Positions 1 through 9,574 of a stretch of 50,239 bases of DNA are shown here, in pieces (the first letter of the stretch is position 1; each line of letters opens with the position of its first letter). Made by a program: the position numbers and the translations under genes. Origin of the DNA: Arthrobacter castelli DSM 16402 (GTDB lineage: Bacteria; Actinomycetota; Actinomycetes; Actinomycetales; Micrococcaceae); the NCBI RefSeq assembly GCF_000430705.1, contig NZ_AUMN01000030.1:1-50239 (forward strand), read 5' to 3'. Under the pieces are notes generated by a model, which saw only the letters and a list, made by a program, of their open reading frames with translations, was not told where the DNA came from and ran no database searches.

Positions 1-578
1 TCAGCCTGATCCGGATGCAACACCCCCTGCGCCAGCGCGTCCAACGTGACCGGCAGGCCGGTCGTGAGCAGACGACTGTGCTGGACCAACCGGTCGGTCG
101 CCCGCTTGGACAAATCCAGCACCGTGCCGATCTCCGACTCGGCGACCATCGACGCCAACTGGTCAGCATCCGGACCGGACGGCGGCAACACATCCTGCTC
201 ATCGACCCGGTCCCCGGCCGTGGCACACACCCGCGAAACCGCTTTAGCTTTGAGGGCCTCGGCGGCCGAGACAAGCTTGGACGCCTCGTCCAGCAGATTC
301 ACCGCCTGCCGATAATCCAACGCCTCAGGATCCAGGCGGGTCAGCCCGTTGATAATGCCCCTGGCCAGCACCGCCTTGTCCTTAAACCCCGCGCCACGAA
401 CCACGTCACGTTCCAAAAACAACGTCACCAACAACGGTTCAAACACCGACTCACCACCAGCACCCGCGCCACCAGCACCAGCACCCGGCCGGCCACCGCC
501 GTCGTCGTCAAAGGCACTGCGGCCCTTGGCACCCGGCCGGCCACCACCGTCGTCGTCAACACCCACTCGAACCGTCAT
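1..578 (-). CDS. DUF222/13E12-family HNH endonuclease-like protein, N-terminal part, runs off left edge
   Basis: The minus-strand frame from the ATG at 578 stays open to the window edge (about 192 codons). After a low-complexity N-terminus comes an all-alpha region with motifs such as FKDKAVLARGIING, LDYRQAVNLLDEASKL and LAQGVLHPDQA. This matches the DUF222 domain of the 13E12 repeat family, which is abundant in Actinobacteria and usually ends in an HNH nuclease domain. The nuclease half is outside the window, so activity cannot be judged. The first 30 residues contain DDDGGGRPGA twice, encoded by an almost exact DNA duplication. These proteins are often multicopy and recombine, and their cellular role is not established. 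No clear ribosome binding site lies before 578, so the start is uncertain. Confidence 0.72.
   Translation of the reverse strand, partial: MTVRVGVDDDGGGRPGAKGRSAFDDDGGGRPGAGAGGAGAGGESVFEPLLVTLFLERDVVRGAGFKDKAVLARGIINGLTRLDPEALDYRQAVNLLDEASKLVSAAEALKAKAVSRVCATAGDRVDEQDVLPPSGPDADQLASMVAESEIGTVLDLSKRATDRLVQHSRLLTTGLPVTLDALAQGVLHPDQA
481..558. repeat. 30-bp direct repeat, period 48, in the 5' end of the DUF222 gene
   Basis: Bases 481-510 recur at 529-558 with a single mismatch. Both copies are read in the same frame of the DUF222 gene and give the DDDGGGRPGA segment. In-frame duplication of a Gly/Asp-rich linker is what is seen; slippage or unequal recombination is inferred. Confidence 0.85.
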
Positions 579-727
579 AAAAATAGTCAACCACCGACCA
601 CTGACATTATTAGAAGATTTCGACGGCTTTAGATAACTAAATGATAACGAATCCCTGAACTCGCATCCGTTTTGCGGGCCGAAGTCTCCAGGCAACAGGC
701 AACCTGGCAACCAGCCAGCCCACCCGT

Positions 728-1732
728 TCAGCCTCTCAGCCGCATTCGCGCGTTCGGAAGTGCAGGAGCAGGCAGCGGGGAAGGTTGGTCGGCCGGGAAA
801 GACCCGAATCGCGGCGCCGTATCAGTTGCAGGCTTTCGACCCGCCGCGTCTGCATCATCAACGCCGATTTCCTGTTGCCATTGGGCCCGGTATTCGACGA
901 TTTCCTCATGGCTGCGTCCAACAAAGTTCCACCACATGACAATTTGCTCGCCGAGCGGTTCTCCACCAATCAGCAGCGCACACACTGGTTCGGACCCGGC
1001 CTTCAGCGATACCCGGCCACTCCCCACAGGCAAGTACGCCAAGTGATCCGCCGCAAGATCATGGCCATTGACCTGAAGCTCCCCTGCATCCAGCAAAACA
1101 CCGTGCTCGAAGGCGGCATTGATGTCGAGATCCACTTCAGCTCCGGCGTCGACCAGGATTTCCGCACCCAACAAAGCAGTATGGGTGGCCACGGGAGAAG
1201 TGCTCCCGGCCAGGGAACCCAGGAACACCCGCACGGTCCAACCGTCTCCGTCGATGGGTTCCGGACCGTAGTGCTCAAAGCCGGGATCCTTATGTCGGGC
1301 CTGCTCCGGCAGCGCTATCCACAACTGCGCACCGTGCAGAATTTGTGTCTGTTCCGTGGAAAACTCTGAATGGCTGATGCCATATCCCGCAGTCATCAGG
1401 TTCAATTCACCTGGCCGAACGATGGCGTGATAACCCGCGGTATCCCGGTGCTCGACTTCACCCGTAAACAGCCAGCTCACGGTCTGCAGCCCGGTGTGCG
1501 GATGCCGTGGCACTTTCATCCCGCCGGAATCAGCCACCTGGTCCGGCCCGTAATGGTCCAGGAAGCACCACGCGCCAATCAAGCTCTTCTGCCGTTGCGG
1601 CAACGTCCTGCGCACATTCATCGCTCTTGGGCCGCCGAGCGGGACATCGCGCGGGACGAGGATTTCGACGTCGGATGTCGGCTCTGCAGCTCCGCACAAC
1701 ATTTCGCTGGGTACGAGCTCGGTATTGCTCAT
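728..1732 (-). CDS. Pirin family protein (cupin, putative metal-dependent quercetinase-like)
   Basis: 334 aa, starting ATG at 1732. The N-terminal cupin carries the pirin signature RHPHTGLQTVSW...GEVEHRDTAG at about residues 76-100, followed by GISHSEFS. By comparison with pirin and YhaK/YhhW proteins the metal ligands would be H77, H79, H121 and E123, all present. The C-terminal half is the second cupin (pirin C) domain. Bacterial pirins are cytosolic, bind Fe(II) or other metals, and some oxidise flavonols such as quercetin; others act in redox or metabolic regulation. It is monocistronic, divergent from the ChaB-like gene. The true substrate cannot be told from sequence. Confidence 0.93.
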   Translation of the reverse strand: MSNTELVPSEMLCGAAEPTSDVEILVPRDVPLGGPRAMNVRRTLPQRQKSLIGAWCFLDHYGPDQVADSGGMKVPRHPHTGLQTVSWLFTGEVEHRDTAGYHAIVRPGELNLMTAGYGISHSEFSTEQTQILHGAQLWIALPEQARHKDPGFEHYGPEPIDGDGWTVRVFLGSLAGSTSPVATHTALLGAEILVDAGAEVDLDINAAFEHGVLLDAGELQVNGHDLAADHLAYLPVGSGRVSLKAGSEPVCALLIGGEPLGEQIVMWWNFVGRSHEEIVEYRAQWQQEIGVDDADAAGRKPATDTAPRFGSFPADQPSPLPAPALPNARMRLRG

Positions 1733-1935
1733 GGCTAAAGCCTACGCCGAGGCACCCACAGAATGCCCGCCGGGCCGGATGACCACGGCCGCCCGCCGGG
1801 CCAGATGTCCATAGCCGACCGCAGGGCCAGACGCCGGGGCGCGGCGGTCGGAGAAGCGCAACCCTTGCAGCATAATAAGTAAGCTTATAACCTTGAGGGA
1901 GTCCGACGTCGGCCGGAACGGAAGGAGTAGCTCAG

Positions 1936-2358
1936 ATGCCTAAGACCGACAAGAACGGCAACGTTAAGGTGGACGAACTGCCGAGCACTCTGCAGCGCTC
2001 GGATAAGAAGGCCCAGGAAACTTTCGCCAAGGCGCTGGATTCGGCCGAAGAACAGTACGGCGACGAGGAGCGGGCCCACCGAGTGGCGTACGACGCCTTG
2101 AAACATACGCATGAAAAGGTCGGCGACCATTGGGAGCCGAAGGACGAGAGTGGGCCCTCCGACGAGCAGGCCGAAGGCGGCAAGAACACCTCCAGGGACA
2201 CCGCCGGCGGCGTGGATGCCAATGCGTCCAAGGAACATCTATACGATTTGGCTCAGGAGATGGACATTCCGGACCGGTCCAATATGGACAAGGACGAACT
2301 GGTTGAGGCTCTGCAGAGGGCCAACGAGCGTGAAACCCGCGAGGCGCGCGAAGACTGA
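1936..2358 (+). CDS. ChaB domain protein with C-terminal Rho_N (SAP-like) domain
   Basis: 140 aa, ATG at 1936 with GGAAGGAG upstream. Residues about 10-65 (VDELPSTLQRSDKKAQETFAKALDSA ... AHRVAYDALK) are a ChaB domain, originally described with the ChaA cation antiporter of E. coli. After a charged, disordered linker, residues about 97-130 (SKEHLYDLAQEMDIPDRSNMDKDELVEALQ) form a Rho termination factor N-terminal-like helical domain, which in other proteins binds nucleic acid. The fusion is common in actinobacterial stress proteins and argues for a nucleic-acid or DNA-protection role rather than ion transport; that is inference. Upstream is an AT-rich patch with a small inverted repeat (ATAAG-taag-CTTAT, 1875-1888) that may belong to its promoter. 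Confidence 0.88.
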   Translation: MPKTDKNGNVKVDELPSTLQRSDKKAQETFAKALDSAEEQYGDEERAHRVAYDALKHTHEKVGDHWEPKDESGPSDEQAEGGKNTSRDTAGGVDANASKEHLYDLAQEMDIPDRSNMDKDELVEALQRANERETREARED

Positions 2359-2428
2359 GGGAACAGGCCGACCGCGGCGACTGAAGAATACAGCACCGCA
2401 GCAATTAAGCGAACCAGTCGGCGTGAAC

Positions 2429-4927
2429 CTATGTCGCTGCATCGCCGCCTAACGTCCAGGCCGTGACTTCGTCCGCGTCCTCGCCATAAGTCCTGGTGTG
2501 CTGCCAGGCCTTCAGCCTCCGGTCCTGCAATTGTTGACGTGCGCCGATTTCCCGCGCTGCCATTCCCGGGATCTGGTCGATGGCGTCGATCGCCAACTGG
2601 TACCGGTCAATCCGGTTGAGCATTGCCATGTCGAACGGCGTCGTGGTGGTCCCTTCTTCGATATATCCGCGCACGTGCAGGTTCGGGTGGTTGGTCCGCC
2701 GGTAGGTCAGCCGGTGTATCAGCCACGGGTACCCGTGGTAGGCGAAGATCACCGGTTTGGAGGAGGTGAACAACCCGTCAAAGTCGCGGTGCGACAACCC
2801 GTGCGGGTGCTCCTTCTCGTCCTGCAGCCGCATCAGGTCGACGACGTTAATCACCCGCACCTTCAACGCCGGCACCGATTCGTGCAGCAGCTGGGCGGCC
2901 GCGACCGCTTCCACCGTCGGCACGTCACCGGCGCAACCGAGGACGACGTCGGGCTCCTCACCGGATATTTCGTGGCCGGCAAAGTCCCACACGCCGATTC
3001 CGCGGGCGCAGTGCAGTTTCGCTTCCTCCGGGGCCATCCAGGTCAGCGCCGGCTGCTTGCCGGCGACGATGACGTTCACGTGGTCCCGCGAGCGCAGGCA
3101 GTGGTCGGCGACGGCCAGCAGGGTGTTCGCGTCCGGCGGGAGGTAAACCCGCACCACCTCCGCCTTCTTATTCACCACATGGTCGATAAAACCCGGATCC
3201 TGGTGGGAGAACCCGTTGTGGTCCTGCTGCCAGACGTGGGAGGAGAGCAGGTAGTTTAGCGAAGCGATCGGCTGCCGCCAGGGCAGCTGCTGATGCACCT
3301 TGAGCCATTTCGCATGCTGGTTGAACATCGAATCGACGATGTGCACAAACGCTTCGTAGCAGTTGAAAATCCCATGCCGCCCGGTCAGCAGGTAGCCTTC
3401 CAGCCACCCCTGGCAGAGATGCTCGCTGAGCACCTCCATCACCCGGCCGGACCGCGCCAAGTGCTCGTCGGCGTCGTCCGTTCCGGCTTCCCAGACCTTG
3501 TCTGTAGCGCTATAGACCTCCTGCAGCCGATTGGATGCAGTCTCATCCGGGCCCATCATCCGGAAATTGGTGGGATTAAGCTCGACGACGGCGGCCAGCC
3601 ATGTGCCCAGGTTCACCATGGCGCTGATCCGCTCACGGCCGGGAGCGGCGACGTCGACGGCATGCCTTTCGAAGGAGGGCATCGTCAGGTCCCGCAGGAT
3701 GCGGCCGCCGTTGGCGTACGGCGTCGCGCTCATCCGCAAGTCGCCGGGCGGAGCCTGCGATGCGATCTCACTCCGAAGCGCACCCTCAGCCGTGAAGAGC
3801 TCATCCGGTTTATAGGACTGCAGCCACCGTTCCAGCTGGGCCAGGTGCTCCGAATTCTCGTGCAGTCCGGACAGCGGCACCTGGTGTGACCGCCAGGTCC
3901 CTTCCACCTGCTTGCCGTCCACCTCTTCGGGGCCGGTCCAGCCCTTCGGCGAGCGCAGGATGATCATCGGCCAGCCCGGTGTGCCGTGCGTGTCCGGCTC
4001 ATCGTCGTGTGCTGCGGTCCCGTCCGAACCAACTGTCCAGTGGTGGCCACCGGTATCGTGGCGCCGGTCCTGCTGGATTCGGTGGATATCGTCGACGCAG
4101 CTGTCCAGCGTCGCAGCGAAGTCCTGGTGCGCCGCCATCACGTCGTCGGGGTCGGTGACGGTGACGAAATGCGGCCGGTATCCGTAGCCTTCCATCAGCT
4201 TGGCCAGCCGTTCATCCGGCATCCGGGCCAGCACAGTGGGATTGGCGATCTTGTATCCGTTCAGATGCAGGATCGGCAGCACAGCGCCATCGTGGACCGG
4301 ATCCAGGAACGCGTTGGAGTGCCAGCTGCCGGCCAGTGGGCCGGTTTCGGCCTCCCCGTCGCCGATCACGCAGGCGGCGATCAACTCCGGATGGTCGAAC
4401 ACCGCCCCGTACGCGTGGGCCAGCGAATAGCCCAGCTCGCCGCCCTCATTAATTGATCCCGGGGTTTCCGGTGCCGCGTGGCTGGGCACGCCGCCGGGAT
4501 AGGAGAACTGTTTGAACAGTTCGGCCAACCCGGCTTCGTCCTGTCCCACATGGGAGTAGATCTGCGAATAGGTCCCCTCCAGCCAGGCGTTGGCGAGGTT
4601 GGCCGGACCGCCGTGGCCCGGCCCGGTGATGAACAGCATCTGCTGCTGCCGCCGGGCGATCAACCGGTTCAAGTGCGCATAGATGAAGTTCAGCCCCGGC
4701 GTCGTGCCCCAGTGGCCCAGCAACCGGCTCTTGACGTCGGACGCCTCCAGCGGTCGGCGCAACAGCGGGTTGTCCCGCAGGTAAATCTGTCCCACCGACA
4801 GGTAGTTCGCCGCCCGCCACCAGGCATGCAGTACGTCCAATGTAGGGCCGCCGGCCCGATCCCCGGCCGATTCTGTGGGTCCCGTTGGATCAGCTGGACC
4901 CGTGTTCGCCTGATCCTCAGTAGTCAT
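2429..4927 (-). CDS. xfp: Phosphoketolase (xylulose-5-phosphate/fructose-6-phosphate phosphoketolase)
   Basis: 832 aa from ATG at 4927. Thiamine diphosphate-dependent cytosolic enzyme splitting xylulose 5-phosphate (and usually fructose 6-phosphate) with phosphate into acetyl phosphate plus glyceraldehyde 3-phosphate or erythrose 4-phosphate. Visible family marks are [19 protein letters not shown] near residues 71-90, the TGPGHGGP segment at 101-108, and the ThDP-binding [12 protein letters not shown] at 189-200; length fits the family (about 790-830). An upstream in-frame start at 4990 lies inside ligD and would add an unrelated tail, so the start sharing ATGA with the ligD stop (4924-4927) is preferred. 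This overlap means translational coupling behind ligD. An acetate kinase or phosphotransacetylase gene is not next to it. Confidence 0.96.
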   Translation of the reverse strand: MTTEDQANTGPADPTGPTESAGDRAGGPTLDVLHAWWRAANYLSVGQIYLRDNPLLRRPLEASDVKSRLLGHWGTTPGLNFIYAHLNRLIARRQQQMLFITGPGHGGPANLANAWLEGTYSQIYSHVGQDEAGLAELFKQFSYPGGVPSHAAPETPGSINEGGELGYSLAHAYGAVFDHPELIAACVIGDGEAETGPLAGSWHSNAFLDPVHDGAVLPILHLNGYKIANPTVLARMPDERLAKLMEGYGYRPHFVTVTDPDDVMAAHQDFAATLDSCVDDIHRIQQDRRHDTGGHHWTVGSDGTAAHDDEPDTHGTPGWPMIILRSPKGWTGPEEVDGKQVEGTWRSHQVPLSGLHENSEHLAQLERWLQSYKPDELFTAEGALRSEIASQAPPGDLRMSATPYANGGRILRDLTMPSFERHAVDVAAPGRERISAMVNLGTWLAAVVELNPTNFRMMGPDETASNRLQEVYSATDKVWEAGTDDADEHLARSGRVMEVLSEHLCQGWLEGYLLTGRHGIFNCYEAFVHIVDSMFNQHAKWLKVHQQLPWRQPIASLNYLLSSHVWQQDHNGFSHQDPGFIDHVVNKKAEVVRVYLPPDANTLLAVADHCLRSRDHVNVIVAGKQPALTWMAPEEAKLHCARGIGVWDFAGHEISGEEPDVVLGCAGDVPTVEAVAAAQLLHESVPALKVRVINVVDLMRLQDEKEHPHGLSHRDFDGLFTSSKPVIFAYHGYPWLIHRLTYRRTNHPNLHVRGYIEEGTTTTPFDMAMLNRIDRYQLAIDAIDQIPGMAAREIGARQQLQDRRLKAWQHTRTYGEDADEVTAWTLGGDAAT

Positions 4928-7557
4928 TCCGTCACCTGCTCCTCGAGGTCCACTTCTTCGGGTTCCTTGTCCGGCCGCCATCCTCTCCACGCCGGTTGGC
5001 GCAGCCTGCCCGACGACGTCTGCTCGGCATAGCGGACCTCCCCCACCAGCTTGGGGGTGACCCAGTGCGCATCCGATACGTCCGGTTTGGGGACCTCATC
5101 GAAGGGACTGGTTTTCCTTTCCAGCTTCTGCAGCTTCACCGTCAACGCGTCCAGTTCCTGTTCGCTGAAACCGGTGCCGACCCGCCCCACATAGTGCAGG
5201 CCGTCGCCGTCGGGGATCCCCATCAGCAGCGAACCGATCTGCTTGGCGCGGCTGCCCTTGCCCGGCCGCCAGCCGCCTATCACCACTTCCTGGGTGAGCT
5301 GGTTCTTGATCTTGATCCAGCTGGCGCTGCGCCGGCCCGAGGAGTACGTCGAGGAATACTTCTTGCCCATGATTCCCTCCAATCCCAGCTGTCGGCTGGA
5401 GTCGAGCGCGTCGGCGGCCGAAGCTTCAACGGCGGGCGGAACGTGGATGTGGCCGGTGCTGGAGCGGGTGGAAGGGCCGCTGGAAGGGCCACCGGACGGG
5501 TTCCCGGAGGGCTCTGGCAGGACGACGTCGAGTGCCTGCCTCCGGTCGCGATAACTTTCCTTCAGCAGCGAGGTGCCGTTGAAATAGAGCAGGTCGAAGA
5601 CCATGAATTCCACGCGGGTCTTCTTCGCCTCCCGTTCGACGTCGGATGTGCGACTCAGCTGCATCCGCGTCTGCAGCAGCCCGAAGTCCGGCCGTCCGGC
5701 CGTGTTCAGGGCGACGATTTCGCCGTCGAACACGGCCGTGTTGTTGCCCAGCAGGTCCGCCAACTCCTCCAGCTCCGGATAGGACACCGTCAGGTCGTTG
5801 CCGTTGCGGCTGGTCAGGCTGAGCTTGCCTTGATAAACGGTGGCGATGGCGCGGATGCCGTCCCATTTCATTTCGAAGGCCCACTCGTCCTCATCGGCGA
5901 TATCTTCGACTCTCCCTTGTTTCGCCATCATGGGCACGACGTCGGGTGGTTGCTTTCCGGGGTCATCGCCGGGCAGGTCGGTGTTGTCCGGTCCGGCACC
6001 GGATTCGGAAGGCTGGGACTTCTTGTTCCGGCCGGTACCGGATTCGGAAGGCTGGTCCTTCTTGTTCCGGCCGGCGCCGGATTCGGAAGGCTGGTCCTTC
6101 ATCAGGTGGATGAGCCAGTTATTCTTCGCATCGTCCCCTCCTCCCGTGTTGATCAGCGCATACTTGCGAGGGCCGCCGAGTCCGCCGTCGGACTGGCCGT
6201 AGAGCGTGACGATGACCTCCTTGTCGTCACGCCATTTCTCCAGCTCATAGGTGCCGGCGTCCCAAATCGAGACGTCCCCGCCGCCGTACTCCCCCTTGGG
6301 AATCGTTCCCTCGAAGCTGCCGTATTCAATCGGGTGGTCCTCGGTCTGCACGGCCAGATGGTTCTTCTTCACATCGGCCGGCACACCCTTGGGAAGCGCC
6401 CACGAAACCAGCACGCCGTCCCGCTCCAGCCGGAAGTCCCAGTGCAGCCGCCGGGCGTGATGCTCCTGGATGACAAAGGTGCGACCCGCCTCCGCGCGAG
6501 CCACCTCGTCCGGCACCGGCTCCGGGGTCTTCTCCGGGTCCCGCATGCTCCGGTACGTGGTCAGCCGGTCGTATGTCCAGGCCGCAGGCGATTTCTCCGC
6601 TTCGGGCTTTTCCCCTGCCGGCACGTTGGCCCGGCGTGGGGCTTTCCCGCCGACAGACCCGGCGGACAGCGCCGCCAATGGGTCCTCGCCGGTCTCCATC
6701 CGTTCCAGCACTTGCTTATAGTCCAGGTTCTGCAGGCCTTCGCCGTCCAGTTCCTCCCACGTCCTGGGGGCGGCGACCATGGGATGCAGCCTCCCGCGCA
6801 GCGAATAGGGAGTAATAGTGGTCTTCGCAGCATTGTTCTGGCTCCAGTCGACAAGCACCTTGCCCCTGCGCAGCGTCTTCTTCATGTCGCTGACAATCAA
6901 GTCGGGGTGGTCGGCCTCCAAAGCGCGGGCCAGTTCATGTGCGACGGCGGAGATGTCTTGAGACGATTGGCCGGGCTTCAGCCCCGTGTACAGGTGGATA
7001 CCCTTGGAGCCACTGGTGACCGGCATCGGCTCCAGTCCCATGTCCTGCAGTATCGCCCGCGCCAGACTGGCCACTTCGGCGCATTCGACCAGCCCGGCCC
7101 CTTCTCCCGGATCCAGGTCGAGAACCATCCGGTCCGGCCTGCCACGGCCGCCGCCGTCGTCGTCGAACTTCCATTGCGGCACATGCAGTTCCAACGCTGC
7201 CATCTGCGCCAGCCAGGTCAGGGTCGCCTGGTCGTTGACCAGCGGGTAGCAGTTGGTGCTCGTCTTGTGCGTCATGGACTGCCGGGGCACCCAGTCGGGG
7301 GTCGACTTTTCCTCCAGGTTCTTCTGGAAGAAGACCTCCCCGGGCTCCTCGGCCGTGCCGACGCCGTTGACCCACCGCTTTTGGGTGACCGCCCGGTGGG
7401 CAGCGTGGGGAATCAGCCACCTGCCGATCTGTCCGTAGTAGTAGAGCACGTCGGCCTTGGTGGTGCCCGTTTTCGGATACATCACCTTGTCCAGGCTGGT
7501 GAGCCTGATCCGGCGGCCTTCGACGGTGACCACCTGTCGGTTGTCAGTTTTAGCCAT
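4924..7557 (-). CDS. ligD: Multifunctional NHEJ DNA ligase LigD (POL-PE-LIG order)
   Basis: 877 aa. The bacterial non-homologous end-joining end-processing polymerase, 3'-phosphoesterase and ATP-dependent ligase in one chain. Residues about 1-290 are the primase-like POL domain with the catalytic pair in [10 protein letters not shown] (D147, D149) and VLVDWSQN (D237). Residues about 355-485 are the phosphoesterase domain ([18 protein letters not shown]). Residues about 550-877 are the ligase, with nucleotidyl lysine K564 in EMKWDGIRA. The order equals mycobacterial LigD and differs from Pseudomonas (PE-LIG-POL). Between PE and LIG is a linker with a threefold 13-residue repeat. It is divergent from ku, its functional partner, and overlaps xfp downstream by 4 bases. 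Confidence 0.97.
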   Translation of the reverse strand: MAKTDNRQVVTVEGRRIRLTSLDKVMYPKTGTTKADVLYYYGQIGRWLIPHAAHRAVTQKRWVNGVGTAEEPGEVFFQKNLEEKSTPDWVPRQSMTHKTSTNCYPLVNDQATLTWLAQMAALELHVPQWKFDDDGGGRGRPDRMVLDLDPGEGAGLVECAEVASLARAILQDMGLEPMPVTSGSKGIHLYTGLKPGQSSQDISAVAHELARALEADHPDLIVSDMKKTLRRGKVLVDWSQNNAAKTTITPYSLRGRLHPMVAAPRTWEELDGEGLQNLDYKQVLERMETGEDPLAALSAGSVGGKAPRRANVPAGEKPEAEKSPAAWTYDRLTTYRSMRDPEKTPEPVPDEVARAEAGRTFVIQEHHARRLHWDFRLERDGVLVSWALPKGVPADVKKNHLAVQTEDHPIEYGSFEGTIPKGEYGGGDVSIWDAGTYELEKWRDDKEVIVTLYGQSDGGLGGPRKYALINTGGGDDAKNNWLIHLMKDQPSESGAGRNKKDQPSESGTGRNKKSQPSESGAGPDNTDLPGDDPGKQPPDVVPMMAKQGRVEDIADEDEWAFEMKWDGIRAIATVYQGKLSLTSRNGNDLTVSYPELEELADLLGNNTAVFDGEIVALNTAGRPDFGLLQTRMQLSRTSDVEREAKKTRVEFMVFDLLYFNGTSLLKESYRDRRQALDVVLPEPSGNPSGGPSSGPSTRSSTGHIHVPPAVEASAADALDSSRQLGLEGIMGKKYSSTYSSGRRSASWIKIKNQLTQEVVIGGWRPGKGSRAKQIGSLLMGIPDGDGLHYVGRVGTGFSEQELDALTVKLQKLERKTSPFDEVPKPDVSDAHWVTPKLVGEVRYAEQTSSGRLRQPAWRGWRPDKEPEEVDLEEQVTE
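6001..6100. repeat. 39-bp tandem repeat encoding the LigD PE-LIG linker
   Basis: Units begin at 6001, 6040 and 6079, period 39, the last one partial. On the coding strand they give [26 protein letters not shown] and a diverging third copy (LigD residues about 488-522). The copies keep frame and are nearly identical in DNA, suggesting recent duplication and possible length variation between strains. Confidence 0.9.
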
Positions 7558-7582
7558 GCTGAAATCTCCAAATGTCGCCGGA

Positions 7583-7650
7583 CCTCTAGCCTAGTAAGCA
7601 CCCTTGGTGTTGACTAGAGCCATGCGAGGTGTTCACTAGAGGTATGCGAG
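7583..7650. promoter_or_regulatory. Tandem 20-bp repeat plus inverted half copy between ligD and ku
   Basis: Bases 7609-7628 and 7631-7650 are direct repeats of 20 bp (17 of 20 identical, period 22), both containing ACTAGAG and ATGCGAG. The second copy overlaps the ku start codon (ATG at 7644); the ATG in the first copy (7622) hits a stop after five codons. An inverted CCTCTAG lies at 7583-7589. Two helical turns between copies fits paired binding of a regulator or a duplicated start region. Function is inferred. Confidence 0.5.
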
Positions 7651-8624
7651 CCATCTGGAAGGGCGCGATAGCCTTTGGGCTGGTCAATGTCCCGGTGAAG
7701 GTTTACAGCGCCACCGAAAGCCACGATATCCGCCTGCATCAGGTCCATGACAAGGACGGCGGCCGGATCCGCTACCAGCGACGCTGCGAGGTCTGCGGCG
7801 AAACGGTCGAGTACGAGCACATCGACAAGGCGTACGACGACGGCGACCGCACCGTGGTGCTCACCGACGAGGACTTCGACTCGCTGCCGGTGGAGAAGAG
7901 CCGGGAGATCGACGTCGTCGAATTCGTCCCCAGCGACCAGGTGGATTCGCTGATGTTCGACAGGGCCTATTACCTGGAGCCGGATTCCAAGTCCAGCAAG
8001 GCCTATGTGCTGCTGCGCCGGACGCTGGAGCAGACGGACCGCACGGCGATCGTGAAATTCACGCTGCGGCAGAAGAGCAGGCTTGCGGCGCTGCGGGTCC
8101 GTGACGAGGTGCTGGTGGTCCAGACCCTGCTGTGGGAGGACGAGGTGCGCGAGGCGTCGTTCCCGTCGCTGGACGAGAAGGTGAAGATCTCCGACAAGGA
8201 ATTGCAGATGTCGTCGGCCCTGGTGGACTCGTTCTCCAGCGACTTCACGCCCGAGGACTACAACGACGAGTACCAGGAGCAGCTGCAGGAGCTGGTCGAG
8301 GCCAAGCTTGAAAAGGGCGAGGGCTTCGACACCGAGGAGACGTTCGGTGAGACCGGCGAGAAGGAAGAAGAGGGCGCGAAGGTGCTGGACCTGATGGAGG
8401 CACTGCGCCGCAGCGTGGAGAAGAACCGGGACGCGGGAACAATAGCTGAAGAGGAAGGAGAGGAAGACAAAGGGGAACCGTCCGAATCCGGGCCCTCCCC
8501 GTCCGGCACGTCGAAATCCCGCTCATCCACGTCATCAGGGGAGTCCGGGTCCACGTCCGGCACGGGCACGAAGTCGAAGAGCCGCAGCACCAAGAGCAAG
8601 TCGGGACAGAAGAAGGGCGCGTGA
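7644..8624 (+). CDS. ku: Non-homologous end joining protein Ku
   Basis: 326 aa from ATG at 7644; the protein opens MRAIWKGAIAFGLVNVPVKVYSAT, the conserved start of bacterial Ku, so the in-frame start 15 bases upstream is rejected. Homodimeric Ku binds double-strand DNA ends and recruits LigD. The core beta-barrel domain covers about residues 1-255 (HQVHDKDGGRIRYQRRCEVCGE ... FTPEDYNDEYQEQLQELVEAKLE). The C-terminal tail is long, acidic then Ser/Lys-rich (SKSRSTKSKSGQKKGA), like the lysine-rich extensions of other actinobacterial Ku proteins that add DNA contacts. Divergent from ligD, so both may share control. Confidence 0.97.
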   Translation: MRAIWKGAIAFGLVNVPVKVYSATESHDIRLHQVHDKDGGRIRYQRRCEVCGETVEYEHIDKAYDDGDRTVVLTDEDFDSLPVEKSREIDVVEFVPSDQVDSLMFDRAYYLEPDSKSSKAYVLLRRTLEQTDRTAIVKFTLRQKSRLAALRVRDEVLVVQTLLWEDEVREASFPSLDEKVKISDKELQMSSALVDSFSSDFTPEDYNDEYQEQLQELVEAKLEKGEGFDTEETFGETGEKEEEGAKVLDLMEALRRSVEKNRDAGTIAEEEGEEDKGEPSESGPSPSGTSKSRSSTSSGESGSTSGTGTKSKSRSTKSKSGQKKGA

Positions 8625-8625
8625 T

Positions 8626-8643
8626 GCTCAACCGATATTGAGC
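8626..8643. terminator. Small hairpin between convergent ku and CPBP gene
   Basis: GCTCAA-ccgata-TTGAGC gives a 6-bp stem right at the ends of the two convergent genes, including the last codons of the minus-strand gene. There is no strong T-run. It may act as a weak bidirectional terminator. Confidence 0.35.
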
Positions 8644-9560
8644 ACCAGCGCCAGCACCATGGCGATGCCGTTAAAGGCCATATGCGTCACGATGGCCGGG
8701 CCCAACCGTCCGGTCAGCACCGTCAACGTGGCACAGACAATGCCCATCACAAAGATGGACACCAGCAGGATGACGGTGGAATAGAGGTCCGGGACGGAAC
8801 CGGCGTGCACCAGTGAGAAGACCACCGCACTGATGAGCACGGCCGCCGTCGACGCTGCCTTCAGGGAACGGCCCGGGACAGCCTGGCGGATCCGGGACGG
8901 CACCGCGTTCATCGGCGGCGCAGCGACCGGGGCCGACGCCGGCATTGGCTTCTGCCGGCGCAACCACCAGGCATTCTGCACCGCGCGGAGGATGAACCCG
9001 CGGAAGAACAACTCCTCGAGCACAGGCGCAATCAACACGCCGCCGATGAACGCATTAATGATCAACCAGAGGGTATCGCCGGTGAGGAACACACCGATGT
9101 TCGTCGTCGGCATGTGCCCGTCCGGCGGCGGCCACAGAAACACCAGCAGCGCAGTCAGCCCGAGGATCATCAACCGGGCGACAATTCCGCAGCCGATTCC
9201 AATCGCGATGTCGATCCATTTGAAGCGCAGTCCGAAGTCCTTGGCCAACGAACCGTAACCGCGCAGCCTCGACACCAGCAGGCAGACGCCCAGAATCGTC
9301 ACCCACACCACCACCAGCGAGAGCAGTATCAGCGGCGGAGTCAGTTGGCCACCGCCCAGCACGGCAACCAGCACTCCGCCGGCGAGCGGTACGAGCATAA
9401 ATGCCAGCAGCCCCAGAGCAGCATCGGGCAAACCCCAGGCCGGCCGCGTGATGCCGTCGGCAGCGCCCGTCTGGACAGGATTGGCAAGCCTCAGTGTCCG
9501 GTCGCTGCGGTGGCGTGACCTGGACGGCTGATTGACCGGGTCGGGGAAGGGACTGCTCAT
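8628..9560 (-). CDS. CPBP family intramembrane glutamic endopeptidase (Abi/CaaX protease-like)
   Basis: 310 aa integral membrane protein with about eight hydrophobic segments. Motif 1 of the CPBP/Rce1-like family, EELFFRGF (residues 182-189, E182, E183 and R187), is intact; motif 2 lies in VVFSLVHAG and motif 3 near the end in HMAFNGIAM. The family includes type II CAAX proteases and bacteriocin-immunity proteins; in actinobacteria the substrates are mostly unknown. Start at ATG 9560. It follows the minus-strand hypothetical gene by 14 bases, so they may be co-transcribed. Confidence 0.9.
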   Translation of the reverse strand: MSSPFPDPVNQPSRSRHRSDRTLRLANPVQTGAADGITRPAWGLPDAALGLLAFMLVPLAGGVLVAVLGGGQLTPPLILLSLVVVWVTILGVCLLVSRLRGYGSLAKDFGLRFKWIDIAIGIGCGIVARLMILGLTALLVFLWPPPDGHMPTTNIGVFLTGDTLWLIINAFIGGVLIAPVLEELFFRGFILRAVQNAWWLRRQKPMPASAPVAAPPMNAVPSRIRQAVPGRSLKAASTAAVLISAVVFSLVHAGSVPDLYSTVILLVSIFVMGIVCATLTVLTGRLGPAIVTHMAFNGIAMVLALVLNIG

Positions 9561-9574
9561 AAGGCGAAATTACA

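Noticed and set aside
2359-2428. Terminator between convergent ChaB-like gene and xfp
   Set aside because: Only a 6-bp pairing with a very long loop and no T-run.
4996-7617. An 873-codon open frame on the plus strand opposite ligD
   Set aside because: It is antisense to a fully conserved ligD and shows no domain; long antisense frames are expected in GC-rich DNA.
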